Positions 1 through 13,500 of a stretch of 64,000 nt of DNA are shown piece by piece. Each line of letters opens with the position of its first letter. Position 1 is the stretch's first letter. Below the pieces are notes generated by a model. That model ran no database searches. It worked only from the letters and a program-made list of their open reading frames with translations, and was not told the DNA's origin. This stretch comes from Acanthaster planci (Eukaryota; Echinodermata; Asteroidea; Valvatida; Acanthasteridae). The position numbers and the translations under genes were made by a program. Location: contig NW_019091387.1 in the NCBI RefSeq assembly GCF_001949145.1, positions 1,648,276 through 1,712,275 of the forward strand. The letters run 5' to 3'.

Positions 1-1467
1 TGTCTCTATTTTTACCCTGCAAACGATGTGACTCTTTGTCACTTTTTGAAAACAGAGAAATACAGAGATCAAGCTTTTTGTTAGTTGTTTGTTTACAGTT
101 ACTAGGAAAGTGAACAACATTTGGATCAAAGGAAGTAAAATGGTAGGAAAAACTCCAGATCAAAAAACGTTAGATTTTCTGGGGTTTTGTCACTTTGTGA
201 AAACAACTGACGATATTCAGCCTCATGGATTACAGGACACACACACACCACATTATTCTGTGGTGCGTGGTAACTAACATGATATCATCTGAACCAGTCT
301 AACTGCTCTGTTAATAAATATTCATATCATGATTCTTGGCCAACCAGAGTGCTTTGTCCAGTTTTGGTAGCCAGCTCAATATATGTCCACAAAAGCTTGC
401 AGATTATTCAAGTCAGTAATTGGCAGAAGACCCACACACATATTGGGGCTGAAATCGCACTGAACTTTCCTGCATGTTATTATATGCTACAGGTAACACG
501 GCACATACATGTATGCTGTGGCACAGGCTCTGACTTGATTTCAAGTTTTCATTAATATGTAAAGCTCTGTGATTTCAACAACACTTCGGGATAAAAAGAA
601 TAATCAAAAGTGAATTTGTGGTGGTCAGCACTGACTAGTTTATGATCATATCAAGCTGGCCTGCTGTACAAACACTGTATGCTGGATACTGGTCAGGTTA
701 CTGTATAAACTACCCATTCCATCCATAAATTGGCTGAAGTGCTATCACAAGATAAATCATGCCAGTATGAAGCAACATGCCATCATCTTGATTTTATCAC
801 CTCAGCATGATGCATTCAGGCAGATGGTTCATGGATGCCCTGGCAGGGAGGAAATAGTTTCCCACGCTCTACTTTGTAGAAGATAAAGTCTAGATCATCA
901 ACATTGCTCAGAGCAGTCTGTAGAGAAGTCTTCTTTAGCTGTTCTCCTGATGCTAACGAGTTCAGAGCTTGTTGAACCATTCTTACTGAGAGCAAGCAGA
1001 TTCTGCAAATTCTAAAGATTCAAATTCTAAGGAAGAATTCAAATTCTGAATGTCCCTTTGTCTACTGATTCCTGACAAATAAATTTTATTACCTTCTCCA
1101 TCAAAACCGCATGCTAGAAGGTGAAATACATGCGTGATAGTATTTGCCATGATACAACATTTTATTGCAGTTTTGTATGCTCTAGGATTTTTAAACTTGA
1201 TAAAAGATGGGAACAGACTCTTGAAATTTATAGTGATGTGGTGTGATAAGGAATGTGCTGTGCTTGTAGGGGAATTTTTGTGTTTGTGAATCCCATTGGG
1301 AATTGTTTTATCCAGTATTCATACAAACTATTTGTTGCAAGTATTAGGAGGCATTGCAAGCCTGTGTTATGCTGAATGTAACATATTTAAGTATCCATGT
1401 ACTCTCAAGTAAAGAGACAACTGTTTTATTAAACCTGAGTCAATTTCTTTGTATTTTGTTCCTACAG
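1..1467 (+). other. Upstream intron or 5' flank of the RhoGAP gene
   Basis: The first recognised exon enters with a split codon, so this interval is most simply intron. I searched it for the expected short start-codon exon and found none I can defend. It holds only AT-rich sequence and short non-conserved frames. Confidence 0.5.
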
Positions 1468-1539
1468 AAATTGAAGCTGCAGAGACTTGTCAGTGGTTGA
1501 GGGCAGCAGGCTTCCCTCAGTATGCACAGATGTTTGAAG
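1468..1539 (+). CDS. DLC1/STARD13-like: RhoGAP gene exon: first half of SAM domain
   Basis: The acceptor is CCTACAG before 1468 and the donor is GTAATA from 1540. The two leading bases finish a codon begun in an upstream exon. The translation contains C-Q-W-L-R-A-A-G-F-P-Q-Y-A-Q-M-F-E, which matches the start of the vertebrate DLC1 SAM domain (C-D-W-L-R-A-T-G-F-P-Q-Y-A-Q). One base is left over for the next exon. The expected upstream start-codon exon was not identified in 1-1467. Confidence 0.93.
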
Positions 1540-4500
1540 GTAATATAAGGAAATACTGCAATTGGTCACTCCGTATTTTTAATTTGAATCACTGAGTTAA
1601 TTTAAAAGAGTTTCAATCAGTCTGTTAACATATCCCTTAAATTTGGAAATTTGCTACAAAGTTGGTTACTTCGGTGGAGTCCCTCATCTGGAGCATTTTT
1701 ATGTTTTTTTTCCCTTTGTCTTTGCATGGCCAAACTTGTTGGCTCAGTAAATTCAAGATTTTTGGGATAGAAAATTGGACTTTGCCGAATTTTAAAGGCA
1801 CAGATTAAATGAGACTGTTTTCAGTGAAGGTACTGGAGGAGAAAAAGCCACATTAGCTTAGGTGCAGTCGTACACTTCCCATACTACATGAGGCTACGTA
1901 CTCCACTATGTTGGACGTGCCTACTACACACGAACAACACATGGCATGCTTTTGCAGAGAAAGGTGGTCCTTTGGGATCGCATGTGTGCGGAGGGCTATT
2001 TGCATTGTATGCGGACTGTGCGGAGCATGCATGACCACTTTTTGTAGGAATGCACAGTATGGTATTATGTATGTGCTGTTATTGCAGGTGAGGGGGTGCT
2101 TCTACTCATAGCACTAGCTGCAGAAGCCAAGGGGCAGGTGGCCTCCCACTTTTTGTAATGGGTGGGGCTTAAATGATCGGCCTGTTAGTGGCTGTATGAT
2201 GCCTGATGATCTCACAACAGGTCTTACCTTGAAACTTGTTCCACTACCATTGATCCACAGCAGATTTTACATACATTTACATGTACCTACATGTACATAT
2301 AACGCTCTGTACGAGGCTTGTAACATAGATTTTGTCTGTTTTTCACAGAGGCACTCAAAACAATGTTTTTTGGGACTTGTTTTGTAGATTTTTTTCCAAA
2401 ATGGTCAATACATTTGTGTCTGGCACCAACGAAAAACTTTGTTATTCATACTGCACATGTATAGTAACACATGCATCTCTCTTTTGAGAGAACAAAAATG
2501 CATGCATCTCTCTTTTGAGAGATGCATGCATTTGGGGTTAATGTGCCTAAGTATGCCATAACAGGTCCCCGTTCTTTTTTTTTCCAAAGAAAACCTAATG
2601 CAAACACATTTGGTTGATGTCACATGCAGTCCATAGCAACTGAGCTATGTGAACTTAGCCCTTGAGTACAAACTGATAATATTTACCCGGACACCTGGCA
2701 CAAAAATCATATCTGCATTGTCAACAGAAAATAGACTGCTCAAGTATGTGAATGGTAGTATGAACTTGTTGCATTGGTGGCATTGGAATTTCTGTCCAGT
2801 TCTTTTCCATTCTCTGGCAGTGCATTATCTTGTCATATGCCTTGTACAGGCGCCATCTGATGCAGACAGTGTGGCAGACTTTTTGTTTTGGTATCACAAC
2901 AAATGATAATAGCTTTTACATGTAGCGTCTGACTGATTGAAGTTGGTTTCAAAAGTGCTGAAATGCTTTTGAACATTCTCTTTTGAAGTGTTGGAACAGT
3001 GCCAAATGGTATTTCAGGAACATTTTTGCCAGTGATCTGTTTGTGTTGATAGTTACTCTTCAATCCATGGAAGAGTGTTCCTTTGATAATTTATGTCATC
3101 TCTCATGGTACATATGATTCACAGAAATATTTAGAGAAAATTGTCAGAATTAAGTAGCAATTAAGATTAAAGCAGTTAGAAGACATATCAAGAGATGCAG
3201 TGATGTTACTTCTGGCATGGTCATGAGTCATCATGCAATAATACAGTAAATATCACTGTTCTGGGGTGATCCAAGATTTTCAGAAAAATGGTTGCTCTCA
3301 ATTGCATTGTGAAAGAATTGTGTATTCACAATGTGGTTGGAACTTGGATATGTAAAGCCCCCACCCTGCCAAAATGTTTTGCTTCTAGTTTCCCACTCAT
3401 CTGTACTGTGTAAACCCAAACTTTTTATCAGCAAGTTAAATATAAAAAAAAATTTGTTGTCTTTTCTTTGTTTGCAAAATGCCTCTCAACATCCTCTTTT
3501 CACTTATATGTATTCGTGTGCTGCCTTAAATTTACATTCACTTTTCAGTGAAGAAACTTGCATGGTTTTCATAAGTTCCCTTTGCAGTTCACTATCGCAG
3601 TGATGAAAATGTGGAATTGCCAACAATGAATATTTTTCACTTTAATAAGGCATGTTTTTGTCACTTTGTGCGATATTGAGTGGTAATGCTAATCAGTGAA
3701 GAAAAACTTGACTTGTTCCCACCATGGCTGCACTAAAATTGCTTGAGGAGACATGATGGAAATCCATACATGTATCTGACTGTCCAAATAAACTTATTGC
3801 ACAACATGCACGTTGCACTGCATTTGCAGGTCAAAAAACATTGATGGAGAAAGAAGATTTCTGCAAGTTAATTCACAGAACTTGACCCCTTTTGTCTATT
3901 TTCCGTGTTAATGAATTTATTTTGGGGGTTGTACTGCTTGTATTTGAAATAAGCAAGTTTTCACAAATTTCCTGCAACACAAGGTTCATTACCCAGCGTG
4001 ATATACGTACATTGTCCTGCCAGTTTCCCTTCGTGACCTGCATTGTGCATATTAATAAGGCATGTTTTTGTCACTTTGTGTGGCAATCTTTGTCAGAGGT
4101 GTGAAAATTTAGCTTTTTAGCTGATTTTAGCTTATTTCTGTTTTGATGTTGACCATCAATTTTGGCTTTTGTGTGCACCTGCTGTGCACAAATATATGGG
4201 GACTTTTCACATTTCACCCTTTGCTAGCTGTTTTCAGCTTTAATTGTAAGTGGCCACTCGCACCCCTGATTTGTGTAGCTTTGGTAACACAAATGGAAAT
4301 AGTCTAGGCTGAAATTTACATGTAATTCAGTACCCGCTCAACCAGCACAAAAAAATTTCCCCTCCCCAAGAATGTGTTTCCAATCTGACCCTATTGTTGG
4401 AGGACATGTAATTGGCAGCAAAACTTGGGGGGGGGTAATCTAATCAATTTTAGGAACTTTCAAAGAAAGCAAGTAAAAAAAACAACAACAACAGTTTTGT

Positions 4501-7500
4501 ACATGTATACCATCCAATGCAAACTCCACAGTCAAGAAAAAGGGTTGGTACATGTACATGTGGCTGCTGGGTTGCATAATTGACTCTAAATCATACTTTT
4601 TCAGGGCAGAAGTTGTTGCTGTAATTTCTTCCTTGTTGCTCTGCATGCCACTATCACAAACATCCACGTGTTTAGGAATATTCAGAATCCAGCACTGAGG
4701 TTTTGAAGGAAACAAATTTCCTTACCCCATGTTTAATCTATGCACTGGCAAGAACCTTGAATTCATCACAGGCGAAAGAAGACTGTTTTCACTATGTGCA
4801 AACTGCAAATGTCATGTCTGTAAATATTCCATCTGGTGGGCACCATTCTTAGTTTTGCATCTCTTTTTAAATGTACCAGTATTGGTGAATTCCCTCCTCA
4901 GTGTCATACATCATCAGCCATTCCTGCTCATTTAAACAGATAATGTGACTGGCTATATTACAGATAAGAGTAAAAAGTAACACACAAAATGGATGGAAAA
5001 TGAGAGAGCATGGAGTAAAGAAGCCATTTAATTTATGATGTGAATGATCATCGCTACCTTATTTTTCCACACATGTACATTTCCATTTATCTTCCGAGAT
5101 TGGATCCTGCCATCTACAGTTTACTTCTTTGGGGGAAAGGATTGTATCATTCTTTTCCATTTTCCTAGGTCTGATTTTTTCTCCATGTCACATTTTGTCG
5201 TCCTCTCTCCTCAAAATGATAGATTTTTCTCTGAGTTTGTTAAATCAGGTGTGTTTTTAGTTGTATTTTAGATACTTTCAGATGAAAGCTTATTTATTAA
5301 AAGCATGCAGTGGGAGTCTTTGGAATAGATTAACTCGTTTCTAACAAAAAAAGACTTCCCTTTCAGTTTTGTCCCTTGGCTAACCAAAGCCAGACCCAAT
5401 TAGCCAGCTTCCACAAGGTCAGTCTGGCTGTAAAGTGTCACCTGCTGAAAGGAGACCTTTTCCAACTCCAATTAGTACCATTACCCCCATATTGAAAGTA
5501 GAAAAGGTACAAGGACATGCACCAAAGAAAAAAATGGAGGAAATGGGAAAACAAAATGAAAAAAGACTTTTGAAAAAGTCTCCAAACTGACCATATTGCA
5601 GTTACCGTACTTGTATTCATTCAGCCATATCCTGGGGCTGTCCATCACAATTACAACTTCCTGTGCCTTATAGAAATGCAGGTATGAAAATCAATTCAAG
5701 TGATATGTATTATTGTTCGGAGGTTTACACAAATTGTTAGAAATGGCCCCCACTGATCTCTCAAATTTGGTTCAATGTGACCATGGTGTGACATACAACA
5801 GTGATGATCCAACGTTCTGGGTAAAAGCCTGAATTTTTACCTTTCTAATCCTCTCAATCCTGAATTCTTCAGTACTGCTAGCCTTTCTGTGGCCTTTGTG
5901 TGGCCTATAAAATAAATAGGGAGTTAGGCTTACCAATGAATGTGTATTTTTGTCCTTGGTTGTAGATATTTACATGTATATTTGCCCCTAAAAAGAAAAG
6001 TAATTTTTTTCAAATCAGTGAAAGGATAATGTTCAACATATTGAAGAGAAATCTTGTGGAAAGGGATTCAAAGTGAATATTGCACATTTCCATTACTCAG
6101 TGTGCATGTACACTAGAGTTATTATTTTGTGCATTTCATACCTGAAAAGTGTAGCTTTGGTTGGAGCTCTTTTGCTGTTAGCTGTAAATATATATATGTA
6201 CCCTTTCCTTTTTGCCCTCATTTGATCTTGAACTGATGATAACATGTTTGTGTACTTTGCCCTGGGTTTGGAATTGAGATCTTCGTAAACACTTCAGCTG
6301 TGCTACTGAAATTATAGTGTTGGATCCCTTCTAATCTATCACAATAAACTTATTTCAGAGCTGTATCTTAAAACCAGAAATGAAAACTATAATTTACTTT
6401 ACTCTGAGAGGATTGTTGCTTCAGTGATAAGGTCTAATTAATCCAATGGCGCTGTTTACTTTGCTGCACTGATTAAGCTTCTGTTAACATCCTTGGCATT
6501 GCTTTTGGTACATGATTACAGTGCATGCCTGTTATTGTTTGTCCATAAGTTAAATCAAAATGTGTTTTGGTCTATATATCGATGCCACTGTGGTTTTGAC
6601 CTCAACTAAGGTCACGTGGATTTTAATAGTGGAAATTGTATTAGAATTATAGCCAAGGCAAGTAACATTGTAACCCTCGAGGAATACATTTCACTGCATA
6701 TTTGTGATATCAACATATGCTTTTCCCAATAAATTTTCTTATGATCAGTTCATAATTCCATCCTCTGCCACCAGTTTTCTTTTCCGAATTTAAAAAAATG
6801 TTCAAAACTTAAAATATTCTGCTGGGTATTCACGAAGTATACGTACATGTACGTGTATGTGTAGCCATATGTTTGAGTAAGACAGTTTTGTTAACATGAT
6901 ACATTGCCTGTTTGGATGTAAAACAATGTTCATATTTCCTGACTGGAGAGGAATGACCCTCTTTCTATGCCTGTACTTTAGCAAAGACCCTGTGAATCAG
7001 GTGTCTTGTGGCTTTTTGTTGTCGTTTTTTTTTTTTAATCAACGCATCATAGAGATTAGCTCCTGCCTCAGACAGTAACCCTTCACTGACTCACCACATA
7101 TATTGAACAGAACCTGTACTCCTAATTTGGCCTAATGAAGTGCCTAAGTGTACAGTAGCTCATGACTGCCTACCAAATTTTAATTGAAATAGGAAAACAC
7201 ACAACTTTGAGGAGCAAAGACAACCCAACCATTCCAACAGAAATGTAAGAACTATGATTTACATGTACATGTATGCACCTGTAGATTGGCTGGCTCAGTT
7301 ACCCTCATTGAGGGTAACTTTTGGGAATTCAGAAAGGCTTTTTGAATTTTTAAAATGTATTTATTTATTTGTAAAGCCCACCACAAACCCATTAAATAAC
7401 AGTAGTGAAAATGTGTTGTGTGGGTCACATGTACAAATTCTGCCCCTGTATAATGTTTCTATATTCATCCCTGTAACTTTTAACATGATGGTTTTAACAA

Positions 7501-10500
7501 ACTGTAATGGGTTGAATGTGCACATGTGTAGTGGCAAGACACATTCCCACTGATACTTTGGATTCAATTATTAGATTCAGGATTCCCGTTATATTGAGCT
7601 GTTACTTGTGGATGACTGTTTTCCCCTCTCGTTTAATTTAATGTTGCAGCATTGTCTCTAAGTGTTATTTTCATTCACCTCTTTCATGAGTATGAACCTA
7701 GGCTTATCAAACTGATAGAAGTTCTTTCAGTATTAAACCTTAAAAAGGTTTAATTATTGTCCTTTCAGGCATCCCCCATTCTCAGGGCTACGTCTGTACA
7801 AAGTACATGTGAGGATTTGGTTTCCTTTCAATGACATTAAACACTGCCAAATTTGATCCAGTTCAGCACTGCTGGATACTGTAGCAGGGAGAGCTGGATT
7901 TATTTGAACAGGCATGGGGTCAATGACAACAGCAATAGCCTTGACAAAGAGCTTGTATTCCCTGAGGGAAATCAAACTCACCATAGGAGGAGGAACGCCA
8001 AGGTCCCTCTTCTAAAGTCACAGCACTACACATGTACCTGATGTGTACTTTTAATGCAGATTTGTTCGGCTTATTTTTCAAAGTGTTAAAAGGTGGAAAG
8101 TCATATTTTAATCTGACATTTGGCGATGTGGGAGCATGGTGGATGTACCACAGATAAGGCTAATCAACATTTGATGTGCATAGTGTTTTTAATATCAATC
8201 TTCAGACCCTGAATTTCATGTAGGCCTACATGTTATCCCATGGCCAAAGTCCCGTCGATCATTGATACAAAGTTGTTGAATTCTTCATTATATTTTAGTT
8301 TAGTTTTAGTTTTAAAATGTAGGCATCCGATTTAATAATTTGACAAATTGTCCTTATCTCCCAAAAATATTTGCCAGAAGCCTTTCTTAATTCCCTAAGA
8401 TCATCAACCACTGAGGAATCAAATGGCACATATTCTATTAGCACCTCATATTTAGTAGGTGGGCTCAATCTTCCTGTCCTTCATAGGTATCTCCAATTAA
8501 AAAAGTCCACAAGTATGTGGTGGCTTTTGGGGTCTCCAGGATAATTAAAGTTTCCAAGTAATCTTCTGTAATTTACATATTTTAAATTTCCTTTTTTTCA
8601 ACATGACCTTGCCTGGCCCAGTGGAATCTGGCACTACTCAATTTCTTTTAATCTTGTTGATCCCAAAGTAAGACCATGTACTCTTCAATTCATTTGGCTG
8701 CTTGTAAAATATGGATCAGGACCTAGTTTCAGTCAGTAGTTGAGAAAATAAATAATTGATTTGTACATGTCAGCTCTCAATGCTGGCTTTCTTTCTTACC
8801 CTTGTTTCTGTGATTGTTTTTTCTTCATCCGTTTTTCTTGGTGTCTTTTTCTCAAATTCTCTCTTCTCTTTCCCTCAAAGTTAGACCTCTGTCATTTAAA
8901 AAAAAGAATTTAAGTTCATTTCTTGAATTTTTTTTCTGTGTTTGTGACAAAGCTCCTCACTCTGTCATCGGGATAAATGAGGATATGTTCATGCTTTGCA
9001 CGAATACAATGGCTTATTTAGGTTTTGAGATATTGCCCTACATAACTCTTCCAGTTAGTTTGTGTGTTAAGTTCAGTGGGAGGTACATTTGCCACCCACC
9101 TTTGAACTAAAGCCAACCTGTGCCCCAACAGGTGAAGGTGACCTGTGTAGCACAACAAAGTGGTGCCGCCAACAATGTACCAATTACCGACCTTTACCTC
9201 TAGGCAGTGTAGTAACACTGTAAGCATCAGTCTCAATATGGTTGAATTATCAATCCCCCCCCAAAAAAGGGTCCAGTTGTTTAAAAGTGGCCTGGAATGG
9301 AAAGGCAGCTCAGTTCCATTACTTTTGAATAATACACTGATTTCAGTATTAACACCCAAGATCATCGAAGATCTTTGGCGAAGAGAAGAAAAAAGCCAAA
9401 ATGGGTTGAACCAGGTGGTTTAATCTGTGTAAAGATTATACTGGTGTTAAGGAGTTGGCTTCAACAATGGAAAGTCAAGTGATTGGATTTTACAATCACC
9501 AAGAATAAAGAAACACCTTGGGATAGGGGAAAAGTGATAAACGGATACCCAAAGATATTAGTTTCAAGTTGAGGTCAGAAAAAATTCTTGTTGTTTTGCA
9601 TTGTGTATCATAATGCTGCTTCAATTGAGCTTTTCTCTTGGCCAGTTGAATTGTCAAAGATTACTTTATTGAATGTGACAAGAGTACTGAAGAAACAATT
9701 AGACCAGCTGCTTGTAACATTTCAAAGATTTAGCGTGTGTCAATTTGTTGGTGAGTCAGACACTGGAGTCTCTTTATCAAGTAAACAAGTTCATTGAAAA
9801 CAAGGAGTAGGAGTTGAATCTGATGATTGCAGTGCGTTCCCTTTTCCATTGGACTCGCTATACACAAACTTGGTTGAACTTAAATACGAACACAGTATTA
9901 AAATAATGCTGTGATTTTTCACTGATCATTACAAGTGTCATGCCCAATAGTTTATTTATGGTGTACGTTTTTCTGTATCCTGCTCATAATACTAGTAACC
10001 ACAAAGGATGTAGTGCTCTTGTTGTAATTGATAATACAGACTGATTTCAGTCTTCAAATATTGCTACAGAATCATCACATGTATGTACATGTACTGTACC
10101 TGAGTTGACAAAATATAGGAACTTGTATATGAAGCAAATGACCAACCTACAAAAAAATAATTTTGTCAAGATGTTAATGTAAACATCAGGCTGGTATAAC
10201 CACAGAAACATGTCCTTCCACTACTTGACTCTCACTCTTAGGTTAAGACAGATTGGCAAGAATTTCACTTGTACGAGTAGTATTCGCATGTCTTCTTGCC
10301 CCTTTGTAATCTAACACCACCAGCACATAACGAAAGTAAGCTTTGTTAAGTATAGGTTTTATTACGCCTTGAAGTCAAAATATGATGGTTCACAATTTCT
10401 AGGATACTTTCTTTTATTTTAATGTTTTCTTTCAGTTGTTCTGATACAGTAGATCTTGTGTATATACATGTGCATGGTTGTTACTCATTGCTTTCAACTC

Positions 10501-13500
10501 CTAAGGGTGTGGCTGGAACTGCATTTATTGTTGTAGGTTCCATATTCCTTGTTTACCAGCAACATGTACTTGTACATGTATGGCTTTTGCCTTTATACAG
10601 TCCACCAGTCATGCATGCCATTTGTCCTGTGTAGTGTTGTCTTTCAGCACTGCTGTTGCTGCTGAGTATACCAGTACATGTAATTACTCTACCAATCCTG
10701 TCTTTTTGTGTAAACGCCTTTCTGTCAGAGTTGAACATACTATTTTACTCATAAATAGCCATTTGTTCTGCTTTTCTGGTCAGATGTTTGTCTTGAGATT
10801 TACTCTAGGCACACTCGCTTATTTAGCTCTTTAACAATTTGTAAACTTTTCTTTTTTGGTTGTTCCACAGAATGCTTATTTCCAATTGACATTTCTTCAG
10901 TGGAGAGGGATCATGATTTCCTGGATCAGGATCTTCTCGATGCTGTCACAAGGTAGAAATCTTTCAACTTTTAAAATTCATTGATAGATGTTTCGATCTG
11001 TTGCAACTTCTACTGCTGCTATGCTACTATTTTGATCTGCTTAGATTAACCATAGTTTCACCATACATCTATAAAGAGTTACTAATACCTTCAGTGTGGA
11101 ATTCAGAACGTAGCTTGATTTTTTGCAAAAATGTTCATGTATGTGTACCTTAATAAAACATGCATACATATGTGTAGCACTATGGTCAATGTATGTTGAT
11201 TGTGCATGTGGGAAAACCTGTATTGTAGGTACTGTTGCCACATACACATGTACATGTACAATGTACAGCCCTCATGTACTAGGCTGTTGTGTTTAAGTGT
11301 TTACATTTGTGGCATTTTCTAAACTCTGTTTGCTCTGTGGGGACCCAACTGGGTCCACTGAACAAACTCCATTCAGTCATTATGTACAAAACCTTATGTG
11401 CTCAAATACCTGTGTGTTCTACACAATGTAGAGACATATAAACCTACTGGGCATTGAATGCACATGATAGTTGAACTTTTAACAGCATTGGTTTGTGTTG
11501 TACTATTGAGCAGATATTAGCTTTTTAGTCTTTATGCATGGCCGGTGTGTGGAATGAGGTAGGCGAGGTGTAGAATTTTGCCCATGGCTTCCTCACGTTT
11601 TGTTTTGCATTTATTTGCTGCATCCCTAAATTTTACTAAAATAATGCCTGAAAGGTGAAGCCTATAACTGCTGTGTGTTACTCTTAAAAAAAATCCTTTT
11701 AAAAAGTAAATCTCGTCATTTAAAAGAGGAGAAATGCATTCAGAATGAAATAAAAGCAAATTATATTATATGTACATGGAGTGTCAATTTAAATGCAGTT
11801 TAGAAAGAATCCATTTCGTCATCATTTTCACATGCATCGTTAGGCTGATATCTGTGTCTGAAACTCTTGAAATGAAAAACGCCTACGCTCTGTTCCCATT
11901 TGTTATAAGCTCATGTCTGCTGTTTGAGTTCAAATGCACCACGGTTGATTGAAGTTTATATATTTAATTGGCCTTTTTATCATTTCCTCATCACAAACAT
12001 TTCATACGTTTCCTGTTGATGTGTCAAAAATTAACTTCATTATGTATGCAGCATCATTGAAATAGAATATGCCAAAAATAGAATGTAAGATAAGGAGAAG
12101 ACACAAAACACCATATGGTCAACATCAGAAAGAAATACATTGATGCAGTGCTGAGATGTGCAGTAAATCAGAAAACAAAGTTGTAAATGTAGAGTATTAT
12201 TTTAAATGATTTCAATATCAAATCTGATCTGTATACTCTTTGATGGGAAATATATTACTCAGATGAAAATTTTATGGGTACGTGTACCGTATATGTAATT
12301 CCTACAAATTTGAACATAAAGGGGGCCTACATATCAGATTTGATATCTTAAATTTAACATCAGTATTGAGTATCAGTACATCAGTTGTTTTTTTAACATC
12401 AGTATTGTCCGCTGTTTTAAGGCTTAGGCCTATTCTGCCATGTCAGAGCAAACAGTCTGATATCTTCCTGATTTGTATTTTCTGTCAGTACAGAATAGGC
12501 TTGTCGTAATTTGCATAAACATTCGCAAATAAAGCTGTGCTTTTCATTTTCAGAAGGTACAGAAAGATTTCATTCATAAGTTTGGTTAGAGCCTGTGATG
12601 TCATCATAGATACTGCATTAGCATCAGCTTCAGGCTATGCCCACATTTTGTCAATTTTTTGGTACCCATTGATGAACTCGGCCATTTCCATTCATGATTT
12701 CATCATCACCCGCTTGATGCAATTGATCGCGTGTCAGAATAGCCATCTGTTGGCCACACCTTCTTTCTCCTTTTCTTTGTTAGTGGTATTGCCGTATCAC
12801 CTGTGGTTGATAACCTGAGAACTCACATGTAAATCAATTTCCTTTTTTCAGCATATTTCCCTTTTTGTTGATTTGCAACAAATTACCAGAAAAGAATATT
12901 ATTTGCTATTGAAACACTAAATAGTAATTATAAACAATATTTAGATATAGATTGGACGATACCGTAATGTAAAGTCACAATGTTTTGCAAATAACACTAA
13001 ACTGACATAATAAGGGAAAATAGAAGTTGTTTTTTTTTAACTGTTTTTATTGACAGAAAAGCTGTTTGAAACAAAATCTACTTACTGATTGGTCATTCTA
13101 GCACACTGCATCAAGCTGATGTGTATATGCACCTTAGTAATCTCATTGTATCATTCCTTAAAACACAATTTTCTACGCTTCTGGTTTTCCAATGGATTGT
13201 CTGGGTAGAGGTTTTTACCCAGGACTTCTCTACCTTGTGGAACAACCAGAAAAGGGAATTCCAGAAAGAGGTTGAGTTTCCCTCTAGGAAAAGGGCAGCT
13301 GAAGAGAATGCTCCAAGGTGATATTATCTGTGCCACTCCAAATCCTTTGAAATCCCTCCCTCCCACTCTTTCTCCTTAGATTAAGGAAGATGGATCATTA
13401 GTCTGTATTTTCAGCAACTTGTCAGTTCACAGAGAGACCCTTGGACTCCAACAGTAACATTTCTTTGAGATTGAATATTCTAATAGGTCAGGTGTGAGCT

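Larger units (their letters stand above)
1540..10870 (+). other. RhoGAP intron (9.3 kb) splitting the SAM domain
   Basis: No coding sequence is supported. Visible structure: a perfect hairpin at 2496-2533, a 29-base direct repeat at 3642-3670 and 4052-4080, and scattered ACATGTA tracts (about 2275-2300, 4500-4560, 7259-7272, 10080-10100, 10560-10580). Confidence 0.8.

Noticed and set aside
3642-4080. Solo-LTR or retroelement interpretation of the direct repeat
   Set aside because: The repeats are far too short for LTRs, lack TG/CA ends, and nothing retroviral lies between.
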